Assembly (NCBI GenBank): GCA_951799445.1
Contig: OX637291.1
Span: forward strand, 436,501 to 500,500
DNA length: 64,000 nucleotides
Direction of reading: 5' to 3'
Origin: Pseudisothecium myosuroides
Lineage: Eukaryota; Streptophyta; Bryopsida; Hypnales; Lembophyllaceae
The notes under the pieces are model-generated. The model did no database searches. It saw only the letters and a program-made list of their open reading frames with translations, and was not told the DNA's origin. Positions 57,586 to 64,000 of the stretch are shown here, piece by piece. The number at the start of each line of letters is the position of its first letter. Position 1 is the first letter of the stretch. The position numbers and the translations under genes were made by a program.

Positions 57586-59486
57586 ATGGCGGAAGCGAGT
57601 CGATCCCAGAGGTCGGTAGTGACAGCCCGGGGCGTACATCCGGTTATCCCATCGGATCCGGAGCACCTTAAGGAGTTAGAAGAAGACCTAGAAATCATGG
57701 GATGTTTAGGATTGGTAAAACGTCCATGGAACGTCCGGAGTGAAGAGATGATTGACGAGCTGGTTTCCGGAGTCGGTAATCAATTTGATTTGATGATTAG
57801 AGGTCGATCTAGGGCCTGGACTCCGGAGTTGTGGGCGAAGGCATACTTTACGCCAACCAGGGGTTCCGGAATGGCGTCCAGGACGGACACTTACACCGTA
57901 GAGGTATTCCGGAGTCATGCAGATTCCAAGGAAGGGAACATCGCGAGTGACTGTAAGAATCCCCAGGATGGGCAGTTGTTAGCATTCCTCATCCTTGTTT
58001 TGTATCCGGAAAAGCCCACCCGGATTACAATGACTGTGGCAAATACTATTTTCGGAGCGCTGGGAGATAGACAGAATCTGGCTCCCAGGCCGGTCAGTTG
58101 GGGAGTGATCATTCACTCCGTAGTGGAAAAGTTAGCGGTCAATATCGCGAACAAGAAGTCAAGTCCGATTAGCCCCTATCTTTTCCATCTGTATCACTCC
58201 GAGGATGCACTGGCCGGACCAGAAATGACAGTGTACCGGAAGGGCGAGAATCTGTTGCGGTACGGACTTCCCGCGGAGGATGAACCGGATGAGCTCGAGC
58301 CGGAAGAAGAGGAACCGGAACCGGAGTATGCATCACCTAACGTTGGAGGGACGCGCCGTAAATCGACTGATCAGGGTGCGCGGGGGAAACAAGAAGCCGA
58401 GAAGGTAGAGAAGCCCCGAGAACCACTTCCGAAAACGGATTAGCTAGAGGCCACCATCAAATGGCTGTTAGCTACCCGGGCACAGAATGAGCGGATGTCG
58501 GCACTAATCCGGGAGATGTGCGAGAAATTGGGTGTGAAGGAAGAAACCCAACTCCTAGTAGCGTTGACGGAAAGGCCGGATCCGGAAGCGGTGAAGCAGC
58601 TGGAGGACCGGATTCTGACCTTGGAGCAAGAACGGGACCGGTTTCGAGAGCAAGCTGCATGGTCAGAGAGAGAACAGATGGCCGCTGAAGGAAAGGAGGG
58701 AGAAGCCCTCGATCTGGTCCGGAATGTCCGAGGTCTGTTTGACAATCCGGAGGACATTCTTGCCAGAGCTACCCTCTGGAATTCTCAGATGGTGAAGGAT
58801 GGTCACGTGGTCGGATCCAAGGTGGTGAACATCCTCGTGGATTTTGAAGTCCGGATCAAAGGAATGCTCAAGGAAGTCCGGCAGCTGTTGGGAAACCTAA
58901 ATCCACTTGAGGGGTTAGACCAAGGCCTTTTTGACCTGGGTCATGATCTCCAAGAAGGAGGGGCACAGAACCAGCCTTCTCCGGCAAAGAGCAAAACAAT
59001 TGCCGGAACGTCGCAAGCCGGAACAGCATCGGCCCAGAAGAGGAGGTCGCTAGTGAAGTAGTTTGCGGCCACGATCCGGTGAGGGACGTTGTTCTAGGCG
59101 TTCCAGCCGGAAGAATTGCGTCGGTGGCAAATCTCTTCCCTGACAGGCCGGTTGCTTCCACTTTCCGGGAACCAGCTTTACCCGGAACGGTGTTAAACCC
59201 AGCTTGGACGGATCCGGTGAGTTTTACTCACATGCTCCAGCCCCTTCTGCAGACACCATTACCGTCCCAGCTCATCGACCTTGCTGTTCCGAAACCACGG
59301 GGACGACGGTTACTGAACGAGGCGGATTCGAAATCGGAAGAGGAGGAGGAGACGACTCAATCGGAGGAGGAAGAGTTGCAGCCTCCCCGGACCAAGTCAA
59401 AGACAAAGAACACCCCACCCAAGAAGACAGGTGGATTGCCATCACAGGGTGGCACTTCTGTGAAGAAGGCTAAGAGAAATAGGTGA
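57586..59486 (+). pseudogene. Gag-like protein, plus copy, with in-frame TAG and -1 tail
   Basis: ATG at 57586 (MAEASRSQRSVVTARGVHP). Conserved segments shared with the minus copy: GCLGLVKRPWNVRSEEM, FDLMIRGRSRAWTPELWAKA, YPEKPTRITMTVANTIFGAL, SPYLFHLYHSEDAL, an acidic linker, a coiled coil (EDRILTLEQERDRFREQA) and GSKVVNILVDFEVRIKGML. TAG at 58441-58443 interrupts the frame in place; it resumes to TAG at 59059. The C-terminal tail, ending GTSVKKAKRNR at 59486, is in the -1 frame. I do not recognise the family. The domain order is Gag-like by analogy only. Confidence 0.55.
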
Positions 59487-59639
59487 CTATCTAGGGTAGC
59501 CGTAATCATAGTTAGGATTCTTACCAGGATAGTAGTTGTCGTACGCGCAATCTAGGCGTAAGTATCCTTAACACCAAAATGATGATAAGATAACACGAAA
59601 TATCGTCCCAGGAGATTCTAGTATGTTTCAGCAAGCTAA

Positions 59640-60350
59640 GGAGTTTCCGGATTGTAATCCAAACAACAAAACCGCAAGCAGCACCTCTTTCCTTTCCTAT
59701 TTCTTATACAATGGTATTCCGGATCCCAATCCGGATCTATCTCTTTCCGGTTTCCGATTTGATCCGGATTCCGGGTCTCACTTCTTGACTTCAACTGGTT
59801 TTCTATTCCCCTGTTTTACCCTCAGGGTGTCCGCATTTGATCTTTTAGAGGGGTAGGAACGCACCACTCATAGGCATCTATTTCTCTGCACAAAACTTCA
59901 CACAAAACAATCCTAACCGAGTTTTTATTGCAGAATAGAGAAAGTAATAATCCTCACAATTCCCCGGGTAGCTTGCCCGGAAAACAGGTCACTCAGGATT
60001 GCATCCTTCCGCTTCTACTACAACGACAGATCAAGACAGCCGAAACTGGAAGAGATTCGTGCATCTATCTACGAGACTGATCCTATGGTTGGCAGACCTT
60101 CCGGTGAGTGGGGATTTTCCGCTGGCGGTCGCTTATCTCCGCTCGGAACCCTCCCTGGATTCCGGACTCGCATCCGCACCACTCCTTAGAACCGGATCAC
60201 CGTTACGGCAATTTAAAGGTACCACGCACAAGTCCTTACTCACAAGTCCAGTAAAGTTTCCTCACGAACTTACTCGCTCAAAACAAGTCCGACTAATTCT
60301 CAACCCGGATTCCTCCTCATCCGCCCTCTCTCACACTTTCACCATTCATA
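59640..60350 (+). repeat. Terminal-repeat-like segment downstream of the plus gene
   Basis: Diverged inverted copy of 63320-64000. Shared phrases in order: AGTTTCCGGATT, TGTTTTACCCTCAG, GAGGGGTAGG, CACCACTC, GGTCAC, TACTACAACGAC, CTGGCGGT, TTATCTCCGC or CTATCTCCGC, ATTCCGGACT, ACCACTCCTT, CCGGATCACCGT and ATTTAAAG. It lies about 150-320 bp after the plus gene's tail. TG...CA ends were not fixed. Confidence 0.6.
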
Positions 60351-60667
60351 AAGGACTCAAGAAAACGCACACATAGCCAGAAATCCGAATGTCCACTTAG
60401 TGGCTCAGATTAGAGAAAAGAGAATATGAACATAAACTAATGCACACAAAATGGGCAAGGATGGAATGAAAGGGCAACAAGCCGCCCTCCACTTAAAACC
60501 CAAACAAAAAGCCAAAAAAAGAACACCTGAAAATCCAGGTGACCAATCAGTAACCAACCGTAATATCCGGAAAGTTCAAAGTCAACTACTCCTAAGAATC
60601 CGGAACCGGGCCCCACGCACGGAAAATCCGCTCCAGATTAAAAATCCTAAAACTACAAACATACTAA

Positions 60668-62568
60668 TTACTTTCCCCACTTTGATTTCTTCACGCTGCT
60701 ACTTGGTCCTGCAGGTGGTTTCCTGCTCCCTTTCGGTGGAGTGGACTTCGTTGCAGCCCGGGTCGGAATCTTCCGCTGGATCGGCGGCGGGTCGTCATCC
60801 GAATCCGTCTCATCGCCGGAAGTGAATTCCCCCTTCTCGGACTCTTGGATCATCTCCACTCTGGTCTCTTTCTCTGGCGAATCGTCCAATTGAATCGGGG
60901 TTGTATTCCTCTTGGGCGATGCCTTCTGTATATGAGTAAGTCGACCGGATTGGTCTGAGCCGGATTCGACAAGGCCCCCATCCGGTGGATTAAATCGCTT
61001 CAGACGGATATCCCGGATGCCGGAACGGAACTCCTTGCTTCTATCGGAATTGACTGGACACTCCTCGTCTGGCCGAACTTCGTGGTCTTCGTCTGGATCC
61101 GTGCCTGACCTGGAGTAGGTCTTGGGGATGCCGGTAGACTCATCCCTGACCCCGGCTTCTGGGGTGTCTTCAACAAGTCGACGTTGGGCAGCTCCGGAAA
61201 GTGGGTGAAGTCCAAGGGCTTGTTGGGGTCGAGGTGCTCCAACAGTTGCGCCATCTCCTTCAAAATTCCTTCCATCCGGGCCTGGAAGTCCACCAAGATC
61301 GTTACCACCTTAGACCCGGATAAGTGGCCTATGCCACTCAGCTGATTGGTGAAGAGTCGGGATTTGACCACAGCTTCCGCGGGCTGCTCCACCAACGCGG
61401 TCAGATTGTGGACGAGTTGGAGAGCCTCCGCCTCCTTCTGCCGTGCAACTGCGGCATCCGTATCCGCCCAGTTCACACGACCTAACAGGTCATCCCTTTC
61501 CTTCTCCAAGCTCTTGATCCGCTCGTCCTTTTCACGAAGCAGATCCGGGCTCGGTAGTTTCCGGATCTGATTTATGATATCTTCCGGCTCCACCTTCAGC
61601 TCTGCAGCAATCCCCAAGATCATGTCCGACATGCCGAAATACATGTGCTTGGCCTCCTCCATCCACTGCGTTCCGGCGTCGAAGAAGTCCGACTGCGGTT
61701 CTGGTTCCGGGGGTTGACTCGGCTCTCCCTTTTCTGGGGTCAGCTGTTCCACCCTTGAGTTCGGATTGGTCGACTTCCTTCTCTTCTCCCGCTTGTCGAC
61801 TAGGTCCTGCGGCTGCGGTTCTTCTTCTTCGTCCTCGTCTTCTTCTTCTTCCTCCTCCTCTCCCTCGATCGGAGTATCCGGTGGAATTTCGTGCGTGAGG
61901 CCATACTTCACGATTTCCAATCCGGTGTTGTAAATCACCATCTCTTCACTCGTCAGCACCTCCTGATGGTGATATAGGTGAAACAGGTACGGACTGAGAA
62001 GACTCGGCTTCCCCTTCCCTACGTGCGACACGAGCTTCTTTACTATCCCGGCTAGAACTTTCCCCCAGTGAACTACCTTATCTTCTAAAGACCCAAAGAT
62101 AGTGTTGGCCACCGTAACCGTAACTCGGGTGGGCTTTTCCGGATACATGATCGGAATCAAAAATTCCAACACCCGTTTCTGCCTAGCATCCTTACAGTCA
62201 CTCACTGGGTATCCGTCTTTAGTGGTAACCGGATTGCGGAACTTCCCAATCCCGTACGTCTCTACCCGAGAACCTAATCCGGATCCGTCCTTCCCAAACC
62301 CGTATACGTCAGCCCATACATCCGCCGTCCATGCTCCGGGTTGGCCTCTCGCAGTCAACTCGAACTGATTCGGGACTCCCGAGATCAGCTGCTCCAGCAT
62401 CTCCGCGTTCTTAACATTCCACGGTCGGTGGATCAAACCTACGCACCCCATCCGGGTCAGATCTGTCTCTAACTCCTTCCGGTGCGTTGGATTGGCAGGA
62501 ATAGCCGGTCTAACTATCCGAGCTGTGACAGAAGGTCGGCGCGCTACCGGTTTGCTGGACTTTGCCAT
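60668..62568 (-). CDS. Gag-like protein, minus copy, intact first frame and -1 tail
   Basis: ATG at 62568 (MAKSSKPVARRPSVTARIV). The 522-residue frame is uninterrupted to 61000: GCVGLIHRPWNVKNAEML, FELTARGQPGAW, YPEKPTRVTVTVANTIFGSL, SPYLFHLYHHQEVL, an acidic EEEEEEEDEDEEEE linker, coiled coil (REKDERIKSLEKERDDLLG) and GSKVVTILVDFQARMEGIL. A C-terminal extension of about 120 residues in the -1 frame ends SSSVKKSKWGK at 60668. It overlaps the first frame over about 100 codons before the first stop. The + copy needs the same -1 change. An intron or programmed frameshift could explain this. Family unknown. Confidence 0.62.
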
Positions 62569-62610
62569 AGTTTACCGACACTGACTACTAAATCCGGTGC
62601 AATCGGCACC

Positions 62611-63319
62611 GACCTCACCCGTCTCTCCCTGTCGCGAAATCTAATTCACCACTCTTTCTCTCAGCTAAGTGCGCAAGACAATCAGCAAAGTGAAGAATGA
62701 GGAAGATTAGGTCTGACGAGAGTTTAAGTACTAATCAAGCTGCCGACCGTTCCCCTTGGCGAACGGAAAGAGGTCCGTTCCCGTAACGGTTCCCTAGCGG
62801 CGTAGGTCGGATACCTATTCCGTAGCTCGTTCCGATCCGACCTAACTCGGATTTAAGATCCGTTCCTGTTCTCGGAAGAACCCGGTTTACAGGATCTGAA
62901 ATCTCGGATTCTAACTATCGGAATCTATTCGTATCCGAATCTAATTTCCTACTTCTTACCAAATTTTTGAAATTTTTTACTAACTCCTAACCTATTTCTA
63001 TGCTATCTTCCTTTATTCTAAGTTTCCGTGCTCCCACAGTAGTTCCGGAAAAGGAATTTCCGGATGTGGGACCGGTAGTTCCGGACTTTTAGGAGTTTAA
63101 CGTTTTCCCGGTATTCCCAGAACGGTCTTCAGGGCCGTTGCCTTTTTCCTTTTTGTTTGGCCGTTGGCCGGTTTTTCTGATGGCTGTTTGGGCTGCCGTT
63201 TTTTGGTTTTTTAAGGGCATGCCGGCTTGTTGGCCTGTCATTCCTTTTCCTTGTTCATTTAATCTGAAGCATTCAGGAAAGCACTGGTTGGATTATTCTC
63301 TTGCGTATCGCGTCTATAG
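62611..63319. other. Spacer between minus gene leader and terminal-repeat-like segment
   Basis: TTCCGG-rich, with GGAACGG phrases at about 62745-62800. The open frame at 63138-63410 (plus) has a hydrophobic start but no ATG-supported gene. Confidence 0.3.
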
Positions 63320-64000
63320 TCACTTGTGTGGATGTGTAAGTGAGAGTGTGCAAGGGGAGGAGTCCGGATTCGTGGACTGCCGGATTAGGCTAAGTGTGTC
63401 TTGCAGATGAGTTTTTAGACTTGCGCAGTGAGAAAGTGGCGCCTTTAAATCGCTGGTACGGTGATCCGGTGGAGACCAAGGAGTGGTCCGGAAGCTAGTC
63501 CGGAATTCGCAAGGGCGGTTCCGTGCGGAGATAGGCAACCGCCAGAGGAATATTTCCATCCATCCGGAAGGCTAGTCAACCTCATGAGCGGTCGAGAGCT
63601 AGGAAGTCATTCCCTTAGTTCCGGAAGTCCGATATCCGTCGTTGTAGTAAGGAGGACCTAACGCTACCCTGTGTGACCAGCTTTCCGGATAGGCCATCCG
63701 GGATGTTGTGAGGACGCCACCCTGTTTACTCAACTAGATCTATTCTTGGATTGTGTTTTGTTTTATGTTAATAGAGTTTATGTCAGATACGGAGTGGTGC
63801 AGTTCCCTACCCCTCGGAAAGAGCAAGTGAGGAACCCTCTGAGGGTAAAACAGAGGTATCAAAAACCAACTTGTTAGAAAGACGGAACCGGAAGATTGGG
63901 TAGAGCCGGATCCGGAAGAGAATCCGGAAAGGAAGTAGTTCCGGAAAAGAGTTTGTGTGTTGAAAAGACCCCTCTCAAGGTGGTCAAAATCCGGAAACTT
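63320..64000 (-). repeat. Terminal-repeat-like segment upstream of the minus gene
   Basis: Reverse complement aligns with 59640-60350, and the similarity runs to the window edge. It lies 750 bp or more upstream of the minus gene's ATG, on its 5' side in that orientation, as an LTR would. Confidence 0.55.

Larger units (their letters stand above)
57186..64000. mobile_element. TTCCGG-rich pair of convergent Gag-like elements, partly outside the window
   Basis: The left limit is where homology to the zinc-finger gene stops (about 57186); the right limit is beyond the window. The hexamer TTCCGG/CCGGAA and CCGGAT are strongly repeated throughout. It holds two related Gag-like genes in opposite orientation and an inverted pair of terminal-repeat-like segments (59640-60350 and 63320-64000). 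No pol domain was seen, so if retrotransposons these are non-autonomous. Confidence 0.5.

Overview
The window looks like nuclear DNA of a streptophyte (green alga or early land plant). It carries plant-type TTTAGGG telomere-like tracts inside the sequence, GT-AG introns, AT-rich repeat-filled intergenic DNA, and fungal/algal-type mobile-element families. A charophyte such as Chara is my impression from the gene types, not something I could test. I saw no tRNA, rRNA, operon or bacterial signal. Almost all recognisable coding DNA here belongs to mobile or mobile-linked gene families.

The main discovery is one 21,146-bp insertion at 3466-24611. It has perfect 24-bp terminal inverted repeats and a 4-bp GATT direct repeat on each side. 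The left and right flanks are two halves of one AT-rich repeat, and an uninterrupted relative of that repeat lies at about 25610-25870 in the opposite orientation. Inside are three protein-coding loci. The first is a minus-strand transposase-like gene of DUF7869 type (8328-4945, with an internal TAG). The second is a roughly 1.8-kb-codon plus-strand gene in seven exons (about 14430-22478) joining a ParB/sulfiredoxin-like segment to a C-terminal FCP1/NLI-type HAD domain. The third is a degenerate second FCP1-like locus (23649-24131). About 38 copies of an 18-bp palindrome, consensus RTCGTGGGATCCCACGAY, are scattered through this element and I found none outside it. They lie in intergenic clusters, introns, and four in-frame copies exactly 108 bp apart in exon 6. 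A palindrome-poor block at 9.3-14.1 kb holds telomere-like DNA, a CACTA-like foldback element, a 180-bp tandem array and long inverted arms, probably nested insertions.

Left of the element (1-3465) are tandem repeats: a GC-rich minisatellite, a 460-bp tandem unit with perfect hairpins, and TTTAGGG-linked repeats. The hairpin and TTTAGGG-linked families recur together at 46.7-47.5 kb. From 24.6 to 37.7 kb is AT-rich repeat DNA with a candidate multi-exon minus-strand gene (33.9-29.66 kb), a 1.73-kb TIR element (34033-35760) and Ty1/copia scraps. At 37.8-40.6 kb is a decayed zinc-finger/tyrosine-recombinase-like (Crypton-like) gene, and a truncated relative sits at 56.6 kb. A small retroposon with 13-bp target duplications is at 42.7 kb and an intact 212-aa ORF at 43.3-44.0 kb.

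At 49.1-51.9 kb (minus) is a spliced zinc-finger gene with a TET/JBP-like 2-oxoglutarate/Fe(II) dioxygenase domain, a class linked in other eukaryotes to transposons and modified cytosine. From 57.19 kb to the end lies TTCCGG-rich DNA with two related Gag-like genes pointing at each other (57586 plus; 62568 minus). They share a promoter/leader hairpin, both need a -1 frame change before their C-terminal tail, and each is associated with a long terminal-repeat-like segment.
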